Part shown: positions 25,282 through 33,144 of the stretch, piece after piece
How positions within the stretch are numbered: the first letter of the stretch is position 1
Layout of the letters: every line of letters begins with the position of its first letter
Assembly: GCF_021699195.1 (NCBI RefSeq)
Contig: NZ_SSXE01000051.1
Span: 1 to 50,589 of the forward strand
Reading direction: 5' to 3'
From: Nonomuraea sp. MG754425
GTDB taxonomy: Bacteria > Actinomycetota > Actinomycetes > Streptosporangiales > Streptosporangiaceae
DNA: 50,589 nt
Notes under the pieces: model-generated
Database searches by the model: none
Seen by the model: the letters and a program-made list of their open reading frames with translations, nothing else
What the model was told of the DNA's origin: nothing
Translations under genes and position numbers: made by a program

Positions 25282-26127
25282 CGCGATGCTGTTGACCAGG
25301 TACCGCTGCAGCAGGAAGAAGACCAGCAGGCACGGCACCGCCGAGATCGCCGCCGAGGACATCATCAGCGACCACTGCAGCTCCTCCGTCTTCAGCACCG
25401 TCAGCCCGACGGTCAGCGTCCTGGTGGAGTCGCTCTGCGAGATCACCAGGGGCCACAGGAAGTCGTTCCAGTGCCACAGGAAGACGAACACGCCCAGGGT
25501 GGCCAGGATCGGCTTGGTCAGCGGGACCACGATCGTCCAGTAGACGCGCAGCTCGGAGGCCCCGTCCACCTTGGCGGCGTCGAACAGTTCGTCGGGCAGC
25601 CCGAGGATGAACTGCCGCATCAGGAAGACGGCCTGGGAGTTGGCCAGCGTCGGCACGATCAGCCCCCAGAAGGTGTCGGCCCCGCCGAGGTCGGAGACGA
25701 GCACGTACAGCGGGATGAGCGTGGCCTGGAACGGCACCATCATGGTGGCGAGGAACGTCCACAGGATGGTGTCGCGGCCGGGGAAGCGCTTCTTGGCGAA
25801 GGCGTAGCCGGCCATCGACGCGGTGAGCAGGATGACCACCACCGAGACGCCCGAGTAGACCAGCGAGTTGAACGTCCACTCGGTGAACCCGGAGGCTTCC
25901 AGGACCTGCGCGAGGTTGTCGAAGGTGAACGAGTCCGGCCACTGCGCGGGCACGGTCGGCTCACCCCGGGGCGACAGCGCGACGATGAGCATCGCGATGA
26001 ACGGCCCCAGGGTCAGCAGCGACATGACCGCGAGCAGCGCGTAGAGCGGCCAGCGGCGGCCGTGGCGGCGCGGCCTGGCGGCCTGCCGGGTCCCGGCGGC
26101 GGCGGGGCGGGTGGCCGTCAGCGTCAT
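25264..26127 (-). CDS. CUT1-type sugar ABC importer permease (MalG type)
   Basis: 287 residues with about six membrane segments. A basic N-terminal stretch (RPRRHGRRW) precedes the first helix. The EAA loop that docks the ATPase is recognisable as ELFDAAKVDGASELRVYWTI. ATG 26127 overlaps the previous permease stop (ATGA) and has GGAG 6 bases upstream. The protein ends Thr-Gly-Leu-Lys, and the terminal codons with the stop are repeated three times downstream. No ATPase gene is found in the operon, so a shared MsiK-like ATPase elsewhere in the genome is likely; that is known for actinobacterial CUT1 importers and is inferred here. Confidence 0.93.
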   Translation of the reverse strand: MTLTATRPAAAGTRQAARPRRHGRRWPLYALLAVMSLLTLGPFIAMLIVALSPRGEPTVPAQWPDSFTFDNLAQVLEASGFTEWTFNSLVYSGVSVVVILLTASMAGYAFAKKRFPGRDTILWTFLATMMVPFQATLIPLYVLVSDLGGADTFWGLIVPTLANSQAVFLMRQFILGLPDELFDAAKVDGASELRVYWTIVVPLTKPILATLGVFVFLWHWNDFLWPLVISQSDSTRTLTVGLTVLKTEELQWSLMMSSAAISAVPCLLVFFLLQRYLVNSIAMTGLK

Positions 26128-26990
26128 GTGTTCTCCTTGCCGACGAAGCGGCGCTGGATCAGCGAGACGACCAGCACGATGGCGAAGAGCACCATCCCCC
26201 AGGTGGCCGCGTAGCCGAACTCCCAGAACCGGAAGCCCCGTTCGAAGATGCCGTAGATGAGGGTGTAGCTGGCCTTGGCGGGCCCGCCGCCGGTCATCAC
26301 GTAGATCGTGTCGAAGACCTGGAACGAGGCGATCGTCTCGATCACCAGCACGAAGAAGAGCGCGGGCTTGAGCAGGGGCAGCGTGATGCCGCGGAAACGC
26401 TGCCAGGGCCCGGCCCCGTCGACCTTGGCCGCCTCCAGGTAGGAGCCGGGGATCGCCTTCAGCCCCGCCAGCAGGATCAGCATGGAGTAGCCGAACCCCT
26501 TCCAGCAGGAGACGACGGCCAGAGCGGGCAGCACCAGCTCCGCCCGCTCCATGAAGCCGACGGGCCCCAGCTCCATCTTGGCCAGCAACCCGTTGATCAG
26601 GCCGTCGAACTCGAAGATCCAGCGCCAGATGATGCCGGCGAAGACGAAGCTGGTCACGTACGGCAGGAACAGCATGCCGCGGAACAGCCCGCGCAGGAAG
26701 ACGATCGAGTTGAGCAGCACGGCGGTGCCGAGCGAGACGGCCATGACGAGCGGCACGTAGATGACGGTGTACACCAGCGTGGCCCGCAGGCTGGACCAGA
26801 AGTTCGGGTCGTTCACGAGCCGCGTGTAGTTGTCGGCGCCGATGAAGCTCCACTCGCCGCCGATGTTCCAGTTCGTCAGGCTCATGCCCGCCGCCCCGAG
26901 AGTGGGGAAGATCTTGAAGATCAGGAACAGCACCAGCATCGGGAGCACGAACAGCAGTCCCGTGACCGGATCACGCAGGCGATGGCGCAC
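26124..26990 (-). CDS. CUT1-type sugar ABC importer permease (MalF type)
   Basis: 288 residues with about six membrane segments. The first helix follows RLRDPVTGLLF. The EAA loop reads SYLEAAKVDGAGPWQRFRGI. It forms the membrane pore with the permease gene it overlaps. The start is GTG 26990; the only upstream purine run (GGAAAGG) is further away than usual, so this start is moderately supported. A strong hairpin lies between this gene and the binding-protein gene upstream. Confidence 0.92.
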   Translation of the reverse strand: MRHRLRDPVTGLLFVLPMLVLFLIFKIFPTLGAAGMSLTNWNIGGEWSFIGADNYTRLVNDPNFWSSLRATLVYTVIYVPLVMAVSLGTAVLLNSIVFLRGLFRGMLFLPYVTSFVFAGIIWRWIFEFDGLINGLLAKMELGPVGFMERAELVLPALAVVSCWKGFGYSMLILLAGLKAIPGSYLEAAKVDGAGPWQRFRGITLPLLKPALFFVLVIETIASFQVFDTIYVMTGGGPAKASYTLIYGIFERGFRFWEFGYAATWGMVLFAIVLVVSLIQRRFVGKENT

Positions 26991-27017
26991 CGGGTTTCAC
27001 ACCTTTCCGAGAAAGAC

Positions 27018-27038
27018 GGACCGCCCGGCGGGCGGTCC
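27018..27038 (-). terminator. Intercistronic hairpin between binding-protein and permease genes
   Basis: GGACCGCCCG and CGGGCGGTCC form a perfect 10-bp inverted repeat around one base, folding as an 8-bp stem with a 5-base loop. It has no T-run. Such a hairpin after a binding-protein gene usually stops part of the transcripts and protects the 3' end, giving more binding protein than permease. Confidence 0.75.
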
Positions 27039-27046
27039 GGGTCGTG

Positions 27047-28294
27047 TCAGCCGCCGCTGGCCAGCAGGTCGTTGCCCTCCTTCGCGGCGGCGTCGAGAGC
27101 CGTCTTGGCGTCCTCCTCGCCGATCAGCGCCGCCTGGATGTGGGCCGCGACCATGGTCATGACCTGGCGGGCCTTGGGGTGGGTGTCGCCGGGGTAGGCG
27201 TACTGCAGCGACTTGGCGAACTCCTTGGACGTCTCCGACTGGTCGGGGACGGTCACGTCGGTGCGCGCGGAGAAGAAGCCGGACTCCTTGGCCAGCGCCC
27301 CGGCCACCTCGGGCGAGGCGATGTAGGAGGCGAGCTTCCTGGCGGCGTCCTTGTTGCCGGAGTGCTTGGCGAGGACGAGGCCGCCGGGGATGCCGAAGGC
27401 GACCCGCTTTGTCCCCTCCAGCGGCAGGCCGACGCCGACGTTCTCCGCGCCGATGGCCGCGCCGAACTGCTCGGCGTTGAGCGCCGTGGCCGCGTGGTAC
27501 ATCGCGGTCTTGCCCGCGGCGAGCGGGCTGCCCTCGATGTCGTTGCTCTTGCTCGCGGTGTTCTCGGGCAGCCCGCCGACGGCCTTGAGGTCGAGCAGGA
27601 ACTGCAGGCTGTCGATGCCCTGCTGGCTGTTGACGGTCACGCTCTTGCCGTCGGGGGCGAACACCGATCCGCCGTTGGCCCACAGGATCGGGTAGAAGCT
27701 CTGGTTGAGCGAGACCTCCGGCTTGCCGGGGTAGTCGAGCACGGCGATCTTCTTGGCGGCCAGCTTGGGGGCGGCCTCCTTCAGCTCGGCCAGCGTCTCG
27801 GGCAGCTTGGTGACGCCCGCGTCGGCGAAGAGCTTCTTGTTGTAGATGGGGGCGGTGATCGTCTGGTAGATGGGCACCCCGTAGAGCTTGCCGTCCACCG
27901 TCAGCGCGGTGAGCGCGTTGGGCAGGTAGCTGGCCTTGTCGGCGGCGACGACGTCGTCCACGGCCTCCAGCGTGCCCTGCTGGGCGTACTGGGGGATCTG
28001 GTCCGGGCCGAGCACGACGAGGTCGAAGCCCTTCTTGGAGGCCAGCGCCGTGGTGACCTTCTCCTGGCGGCCGTCCCACGGCTGCTGGTCGATCGTGACG
28101 TCGATCGCCGGGTTCTTGGCCTCGAAGTCCTTCTCGACCTTGTCCCAGAAGGTCTTGTTCTTGGCCTGATCCGCGATCACGGGATACATCCAGAGTGTCA
28201 CCGGGCTCTTGTCCGAGCCCGATCCGCCGGATCCGCATCCGCCCACCGCGACGCCCAGGGCGACCGCGATGCCGGCTGCCGCAATGTTTCTCAT
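27047..28294 (-). CDS. Sugar ABC importer, lipoprotein binding protein (family 1)
   Basis: 415 residues. The lipoprotein signal ends in VGGC (Cys 20), with a Gly/Ser-rich tether. Extracellular solute-binding protein family 1 features: VTLWMYPVIAD, GVPIYQTITAPIYNKKLFADAG, and the later GGSVFAPDGK and YHAATALNAEQF regions. It captures the sugar-type substrate for permeases 26124-26990 and 25264-26127. ATG 28294 has AAAGGA about 10 bases upstream. It has its own promoter with the regulon operator, 88 bases after the DegT stop. Ligand unknown. Confidence 0.93.
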   Translation of the reverse strand: MRNIAAAGIAVALGVAVGGCGSGGSGSDKSPVTLWMYPVIADQAKNKTFWDKVEKDFEAKNPAIDVTIDQQPWDGRQEKVTTALASKKGFDLVVLGPDQIPQYAQQGTLEAVDDVVAADKASYLPNALTALTVDGKLYGVPIYQTITAPIYNKKLFADAGVTKLPETLAELKEAAPKLAAKKIAVLDYPGKPEVSLNQSFYPILWANGGSVFAPDGKSVTVNSQQGIDSLQFLLDLKAVGGLPENTASKSNDIEGSPLAAGKTAMYHAATALNAEQFGAAIGAENVGVGLPLEGTKRVAFGIPGGLVLAKHSGNKDAARKLASYIASPEVAGALAKESGFFSARTDVTVPDQSETSKEFAKSLQYAYPGDTHPKARQVMTMVAAHIQAALIGEEDAKTALDAAAKEGNDLLASGG

Positions 28295-28315
28295 CGGCGG
28301 CGTTCCTTTCCTGAA

Positions 28316-28361
28316 TACCGGTCCTGACCGAAACCTAGTGATCCGGGTAGGACCAGGTCAA
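28316..28361 (-). promoter_or_regulatory. Promoter and regulon operator of the sugar importer operon
   Basis: On the minus strand -35 TTGACC (28361-28356), 18 bases, -10 TAGGTT (28337-28332). The operator TACCGGTC-CT-GACCGAAA (plus strand 28316-28333) overlaps the -10 box, the same arrangement as before propeller gene 1, where TAGGTT also runs into TCGGTC. Confidence 0.7.
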
Positions 28362-28381
28362 TGCCTGATACATGAACGTAA

Positions 28382-29569
28382 CTACGGCTGGGCCGGATAA
28401 CTCCTGATCGCCTCCACAATGATCTTCACGTGCTCGGACGTGTAGTGCTCGTTCCAGTCGATGATCAGCAGCGTGTCCGAGACCAGCCGCTCCGCCTCCG
28501 GGCAGGGGGCGGGGCGGTAGCCCTCCAGGGGGTAGCGGGAGGCGCCGTAGACGGGCCGGTCCCACAGCGGCGCCTGGTTGAGCGGCTCTCTCAGATACCC
28601 GGCCCGCGCCGGGACCCCGGCCGCGCTCAGGTGCGCGGCCAGCTCCGACGCGCCGCCGCCGGGCAGGACGAGCGGGAACAGCCACCAGGCGTGCCCGTCC
28701 GGCCGCGGCAGGACGAGCTCGGCCCGGCCCGGCGTCTCCTCCCGCTCCCCGCCCGGCTCGCGCAGGGCCCGGAGCAGCTCGGCGGCGGTGCGGCGTCTGG
28801 ACTCCAGGACCCAGGGCAGCTTCGCGAGCTGGGCGCGGGCCACCGCGGCCTGCAGTTCGGTCATCCGGTAGTTCAGGCCCAGGCTCTCGTGGGAGCGGCC
28901 CGCGGCCCGGTCCCAGCCCTTGTCGGCGAACAGCCGCATGCGCCTGGCCAGCTCGTCGTCGTCGGTGACGGTCAGCCCGCCGTCGCCGCAGGTGATGTGC
29001 TTCCACTGCTGCAGGCTCAGGGTGCCGACGTGGCCGGCCGTGCCCGCGTACCGGCCGCCGGGCAGCTCGGTCAGCCACGCCTGCGCGCAGTCCTCGATGA
29101 GCGTGAGGCCGTGACGGTCGGCCAGGGCACGCAGCTCGCCGATCCGGGCGGGCGCGCCGAACAGGTGCACTACCATGATCGCACGGGTGCGTGGCCCGAT
29201 CAGCGCGGCCACGGCGTCCGGATCGAGGTTCCCGTCGGCCGGGTCCACATCGGCGAAGACAGGAACCGCGTTCTGCGCCAAGATGGGGGCCACGGTCCCG
29301 AAGTCCGTGATCGGCGTCGTGATGATCTCGTCACCGGGATCCGGCGCCGCCGCCACGACCGACAGGTGGAGGGCCGCGGTGCCGGACGCGCACGCGATCG
29401 CGTGGCGGGAGCCGTAGAGCTCCGCGACCTCGCGTTCGAGCGCCCGCGCCTCGGTCCCCCACACGGAGTTGAGCATGCCGGAACGGATCACCCGGTCCAG
29501 CGCGGCCACCTCCTCGTCGCCGAGGGTGCGGCCGGCGGATTCGGCCATGTTGGGAAAGTGCAGGGTCAC
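28382..29569 (-). CDS. DegT/DnrJ/EryC1/StrS-family PLP aminotransferase, second copy
   Basis: 395 residues. The PLP lysine is Lys190 in QQWKHITCGDGG, and Asp160 in LIEDCAQAWL contacts the ring nitrogen. ASGTAALHL (61-69) binds the phosphate. It differs clearly from the copy at 16024-17301 and lacks its repeat insert, so the two are not a recent duplication. The start is GTG 29569 with AAAGG 8 bases upstream. It is divergent from the regulator gene at 29617, and one operator lies between them. It could aminate or deaminate a keto-sugar or keto-cyclitol; the direction cannot be told. Confidence 0.9.
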   Translation of the reverse strand: MTLHFPNMAESAGRTLGDEEVAALDRVIRSGMLNSVWGTEARALEREVAELYGSRHAIACASGTAALHLSVVAAAPDPGDEIITTPITDFGTVAPILAQNAVPVFADVDPADGNLDPDAVAALIGPRTRAIMVVHLFGAPARIGELRALADRHGLTLIEDCAQAWLTELPGGRYAGTAGHVGTLSLQQWKHITCGDGGLTVTDDDELARRMRLFADKGWDRAAGRSHESLGLNYRMTELQAAVARAQLAKLPWVLESRRRTAAELLRALREPGGEREETPGRAELVLPRPDGHAWWLFPLVLPGGGASELAAHLSAAGVPARAGYLREPLNQAPLWDRPVYGASRYPLEGYRPAPCPEAERLVSDTLLIIDWNEHYTSEHVKIIVEAIRSYPAQP

Positions 29570-29596
29570 CGGATAACCTTTCGGTCTAGACCGTAA
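29550..29596. promoter_or_regulatory. Regulon operator between the second DegT gene and the regulator gene
   Basis: TTTCGGTC-TA-GACCGTAA at 29579-29596. Rightward promoter: -35 TTGGGA (29550-29555), 18 bases, -10 TAACCT (29574-29579). The predicted start lies inside the operator, which implies autoregulation. For the leftward gene a -10-like TACGGT is present on the minus strand, but I see no clear -35. Confidence 0.7.
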
Positions 29597-29616
29597 AGAC
29601 GGAGAAGGAGGCGCGG

Positions 29617-30822
29617 GTGGGTTTCGTCATCGGAGTCGTCGGCCCGCACGATCTGGTCGACGACGTCGCGGCCACCTGCGAGGAGCAGCCCGGGGTCACC
29701 GCGCTCCGGCTCGACTACGACCACGAGTCGCAGGCCCCGGCCATCGTCGAGGCCCACGCGGGCACGGTCGAGGGCTGGCTGTTCACCGGCGTCGTGCCGT
29801 ACATGCTGGCCCGCGGCGCCGAGGTGCTCTCCCGCCCCGCCGTGTTCGTCGACTACTCGGGCGCCACACTGCTCAGCGCCCTGGTCCGGCTCCAGCGCGA
29901 GGGCCTGGACATCACCCGGCTGTCCATCGACACCATCTCCCCCGCCGACGTCACCGCCACCTTCACCGAGGCGGGGCTGCCCACCGACCGGCTGCGCACG
30001 CTCGGCTACCGCCCCGAGACGACCTCCAAGAAGATCATCGCCTTCCACCGCCGCGCCCCCGACCACCCGGTGATCACCTGCCTCAGCTCCGTGCACGAGG
30101 CGCTGCGCGACGAGATGCAGGTGCTGCGCCTGGCGCCGTCGGAGCACTCGGTGCGCACCGCGCTGCGCCAGCTCCTGCTGACCGCCGAGGGCCAGGCCCA
30201 GGAGGACGCGCAGATCGCGCTCGGCCTGGTGGAGGTGGACAGCGAGGAGGGCCTGCTGCGCGAGGCCGGCGCGCTGGGCGGCACGCTGGCCACCTTCCGC
30301 GGCGGCACCCACCTGCTGGTCACCACCCGCGGCCCGCTCTACGAGGCCACGGGCGGCTTCACGGGGCTGCCCATGCTGGCGCGGCTGGCCGGTCACAGCA
30401 GCGTGGCGCGGGTCGGCTTCGGCCTCGGGCGCAGCGCCGCCGAGGCCGAGAGCCTGGCCCGCCGCGCGCTGGCCAGGGCCAGGCGCATCGGGAACGTGGC
30501 CGCCGTGCTGTCGCTGCGCGCCGACACCGACATCGTGCTGGAGTCGGTGATCAGCACCCCGTCCGGCGAGCAGAACCTGTCGGTGATCGCGCGCCGGGTC
30601 GGGCTGTCGGTGCCGACCCTGGAGAAGCTGCTGGAGGCCCGCGACGCGGCCGGCGGCAAGGCGCTGACCACCCGGGAGATCGCCGATCGGCTCGCCGTCC
30701 AGCAGCGCACCGCGCGGCGCATGCTGCACCGGCTGGAGCTGGCCGGGCTGGCCGAACGCACCGGCAACCTGACCAGCGGCTCCAGCGGCCGTCCGCTCAC
30801 GCTCTACCGCCTGACCCTCTAG
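29617..30822 (+). CDS. Three-part transcriptional regulator: PrpR-N-like sensor, cyclase-like middle, winged helix
   Basis: 401 residues. Residues 1-150 look like a PrpR-N/periplasmic-type sensor (IGVVGPHDLVDDV, then WLFTGVVPYMLARGAE). The middle part (about 165-300) contains GFGLGRSAAEAESLARRAL, a pattern I associate with GGDEF-like or GTP-cyclohydrolase-III-like domains, here without catalytic residues I can recognise. The C-terminal about 95 residues hold a winged helix (LTTREIADRLAVQQRTARRM), possibly with a second helix-turn-helix before it (SVIARRVGLSVPTLEKLL). GTG 29617 follows AGAAGGAGGCGCGG. As the only regulator in the 12-33 kb block, lying beside a perfect operator copy, it is the likely controller of the regulon. 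Ligand unknown. Confidence 0.75.
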   Translation: MGFVIGVVGPHDLVDDVAATCEEQPGVTALRLDYDHESQAPAIVEAHAGTVEGWLFTGVVPYMLARGAEVLSRPAVFVDYSGATLLSALVRLQREGLDITRLSIDTISPADVTATFTEAGLPTDRLRTLGYRPETTSKKIIAFHRRAPDHPVITCLSSVHEALRDEMQVLRLAPSEHSVRTALRQLLLTAEGQAQEDAQIALGLVEVDSEEGLLREAGALGGTLATFRGGTHLLVTTRGPLYEATGGFTGLPMLARLAGHSSVARVGFGLGRSAAEAESLARRALARARRIGNVAAVLSLRADTDIVLESVISTPSGEQNLSVIARRVGLSVPTLEKLLEARDAAGGKALTTREIADRLAVQQRTARRMLHRLELAGLAERTGNLTSGSSGRPLTLYRLTL

Positions 30823-30851
30823 CCCGCCCGGCCCGTCGCCCAGCCTGTCGT

Positions 30852-30884
30852 GCGGCCCGTCGCGTGCTTCTCAAGCGGGGCCGC
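30852..30884. terminator. Probable bidirectional terminator between convergent genes
   Basis: GCGGCCC (30852-30858) pairs with GGGCCGC (30878-30884), with an inner stem GCTT/AAGC around CTC. It lies in the 65-base gap between the regulator and the DHDPS-family gene, which converge. There is no T-run, as is common in high-GC actinobacteria. Confidence 0.55.
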
Positions 30885-30887
30885 CGC

Positions 30888-31943
30888 TCAGGCCAGCCAT
30901 CGGTCCAGCCCCTGCGCCACGAAGTCATCGTCGCGCAGCCAGGGGTAGGAGGCCCAGATGCGGTCGATCTCGGCGAGTTGTCCCGGCGACAGCTCCTCGT
31001 CGGGGTCGAGGCACCAGCGGCCGGCCAGCAGCCCCTGGCGGCGCAGCACCTCGTGGATGCCGGGGATGCAGCCGTGGAAGCCGTTCGCCGAGTCGAAGAT
31101 GGCCGCGTTGGCGTCGGTGAGGTGGCCGTCGAGCCCGAGCAGGCGGCGCACCGCGGCGTCGTCGCCGGAGCGGGCCAGCGCGGCCTCCTCCAGCAGTTCG
31201 ACCGCCCGCCGCACCCAGACCGCCCACTGGCCGAGCAGCCCGCCGACGAACTCCACCTCCACCTGACGGCCGTCCACGACCACCCGGTGCGAGGTGATGA
31301 GGTCGGTCAGGATGTGGTCGTCGTTGCCCGTGTAGAGCGCCACCTCCCCGACCCGGCCCGCGCGTACGACGCCGTGCAGCACGTCGAGGGTGCGATACCG
31401 GTCGAAGGGCGCGACCTTGACGCCCACCACCGACTCGACCGCCGCCAGCCGCGTCCAGAACTCGCGCGAGAGGGGCCGCCCGCCCACCGCGGGCTGCAGG
31501 TAGAAGCCGATCACCGGCAGCACCTCGCCGACGGCGCGGGCCCGGTCGATCAGCCCGTCCTCGTCGAGGTCCGGGTGCGGGCTGAGCAGCACCATGTGGT
31601 AGCCGAGCGACCTGGCCAGCTCCGCCTCCGCCACCGCCTGGGCGGTGGGCCCGGTGGCGCCGGCCACCAGCACCACCTCGCGGTCGGACTCCCTGGCCGT
31701 CTCCGCGGCCAGTGCGAGCACGGGCGCGAACAGTCCGGTGCCGTGGATGGCGAACTGCGTGGTGTGCACGCCGACCGCCAGCCCGCCCGCGCCGGCTTCG
31801 ACGTAGTAGCGGGTCAGGGCGCGCTGGCGGCGCTCGTCCAGCCGCCGGTCCTCGGTCAGCGCCAGTGGGTGCGCCGGGATCACCAGACCGCGTCTGAACA
31901 GGTCGCCCACGGACGTCTGCGCCTCTCGAGCCGTGCCGAGCAC
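30888..31943 (-). CDS. DHDPS-family lyase with C-terminal extension
   Basis: 351 residues. The aldolase barrel has Tyr148 in GFYLQPAVGG and the Schiff-base Lys176 in VVGVKVAPFD. About 50 to 60 residues beyond the usual family length form an extra helical C-terminus (EELSPGQLAEIDRIW and following). It should cleave or dehydrate a 2-keto-3-deoxy-type acid; distinct from the shorter copy at 24257. GTG 31943 was chosen for AAGGGGGAT about 6 bases upstream and because the sequence from there fits the family. An earlier GTG-type start at 32012 would overlap the upstream gene and adds non-family residues. It follows the atypical SDR gene by 52 bases and probably shares its transcript. Confidence 0.85.
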   Translation of the reverse strand: MLGTAREAQTSVGDLFRRGLVIPAHPLALTEDRRLDERRQRALTRYYVEAGAGGLAVGVHTTQFAIHGTGLFAPVLALAAETARESDREVVLVAGATGPTAQAVAEAELARSLGYHMVLLSPHPDLDEDGLIDRARAVGEVLPVIGFYLQPAVGGRPLSREFWTRLAAVESVVGVKVAPFDRYRTLDVLHGVVRAGRVGEVALYTGNDDHILTDLITSHRVVVDGRQVEVEFVGGLLGQWAVWVRRAVELLEEAALARSGDDAAVRRLLGLDGHLTDANAAIFDSANGFHGCIPGIHEVLRRQGLLAGRWCLDPDEELSPGQLAEIDRIWASYPWLRDDDFVAQGLDRWLA

Positions 31944-31995
31944 GTGAGATCCCCCTTTGTCATGAGAAGTAAGCACGGGTATGAGCACACGTGCG

Positions 31996-33003
31996 TCAGA
32001 AACGCCCGTCACGGCGTTCGAACTTGGTGGGTTTGCCCAGCAACGGGCCGCCGCCGGCGACCCAGCGCGCCGTGTGCTCGATCAGCTCGGCGGGGGTCAG
32101 CTCGGGATAGCCGTACAGGGCGTGGCAGCGGGAGGCGTTCGACAGCAGCGCCGTCGGCGCCTCCTCGCCGGTGAACACCGGCTCCTTGCCGAGCGCCGCG
32201 CCGAGCGCCGTCGCCGCCTGCCGCACCGAGATCAGCTCGGGCCCCGTCACGTTCAGCACGTACGGGGGCACGCCGGCCAGCAGCAGCGACCGGAGCGCGA
32301 CCTCGTTGGCGTAGCCCTGCCAGACCAGGTTGACCTGGCCCGTGGTCAGGTCGATCGGCTCGCCGGCGAGCACCTTCTGCGCGAGGTCCACCAGCACGCC
32401 GTAGCGCAGCTCGACCGCGTAGTTGAGGCGGATCAGCGACATGGGCGTGCTGTTCCGCTCGGCGAAGTGCGTCAGGACGCGCTCCCTGCCGAGGCAGCTC
32501 ATCGCGTAGTCGCCCACCGGGCCGGTGGGCGAGTCCTCGGTGCTGCCGCCCCCGGCGACGGGGACGAGCGGGTAGACGTTCCCGGTGGACAGCGCGGCGA
32601 TGCGGCTGCCGGCGAACCGGTCGGCCACGCGGCCGGGCAGGTAGGTGTTGGTGAACCAGGTGGCGTGCTCGCGGCCCTGCGTGCCGAACTTCGCGCCGAC
32701 CAGGAACACCACGTTGGGCGCGTCCGGCAGTTCGCGCAGGGCCCGGTCGTCGGCGACGTCGGCGGCGACCACGGTGAGGCCCTCGTCCTGGAGCGACCGG
32801 GCCAGGCCGGGCTCGGAGAAGCGGGACACCGCGATGATCCGCCTGCCCGGGTCGGTGGCGTTGCGCGCCAGGCGGGCCAGGCTCGGGCCGAGCTTGCCGC
32901 CGGCGCCGAGGATCATGATGTCGCCGTCGAGCTTGGCCAGATCGTCGGCGAGCCCGGCGCTCGGCCGCGCCAGCCGCTCCTCGAGTTCCGCTGTCGTCCG
33001 CAC
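31996..33003 (-). CDS. Atypical NAD-dependent epimerase/dehydratase (SDR) without the YxxxK lysine
   Basis: 335 residues with an extended-SDR Rossmann fold. The nucleotide motif is GAGGKLG (33-39), and LSTGNVYP supplies the usual Ser/Thr region. The catalytic YxxxK is present only as Tyr166-AMS-Cys170, so the active-site lysine is missing. It may use another residue, or bind rather than convert a nucleotide or sugar. GTG 33003 has GGAGGAG 5 bases upstream. It is first in an operon with the DHDPS-family gene 30888-31943, under a promoter whose -10 box lies in a perfect operator copy. Possible role: oxidation or epimerisation of the regulon substrate. Confidence 0.82.
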   Translation of the reverse strand: MRTTAELEERLARPSAGLADDLAKLDGDIMILGAGGKLGPSLARLARNATDPGRRIIAVSRFSEPGLARSLQDEGLTVVAADVADDRALRELPDAPNVVFLVGAKFGTQGREHATWFTNTYLPGRVADRFAGSRIAALSTGNVYPLVPVAGGGSTEDSPTGPVGDYAMSCLGRERVLTHFAERNSTPMSLIRLNYAVELRYGVLVDLAQKVLAGEPIDLTTGQVNLVWQGYANEVALRSLLLAGVPPYVLNVTGPELISVRQAATALGAALGKEPVFTGEEAPTALLSNASRCHALYGYPELTPAELIEHTARWVAGGGPLLGKPTKFERRDGRF

Positions 33004-33024
33004 GCGGTCTCCTCCATCGGTTAT

Positions 33025-33065
33025 TTACGGTCCAGACCGTAACTGGGCGATGCTGCGCCTGTCAA
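33025..33065 (-). promoter_or_regulatory. Promoter and best regulon operator before the SDR gene
   Basis: On the minus strand -35 TTGACA (33065-33060), 18 bases, -10 TACGGT (33041-33036). The operator TTACGGTC-CA-GACCGTAA (33025-33042) has two perfectly matching 8-base half-sites and contains the -10 box. It is the best copy of the motif in the window. Confidence 0.78.
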
Positions 33066-33092
33066 CGGGGAGACGGGTTCGGGGAACACGGA

Positions 33093-33116
33093 AGGGCCCG
33101 CCAGGCGGCGGACCCT
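33093..33116 (-). terminator. Terminator-like hairpin after the Gfo/Idh gene
   Basis: AGGG-C-CCGCC pairs with GGCGG-A-CCCT around the loop AGGC, with one mismatch. It lies 29 bases past the stop of the leftward Gfo/Idh gene and upstream of the SDR promoter, so it separates the two units. Confidence 0.65.
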
Positions 33117-33144
33117 CCAGGAACTCAGCGGACGGGGCGGGCGG

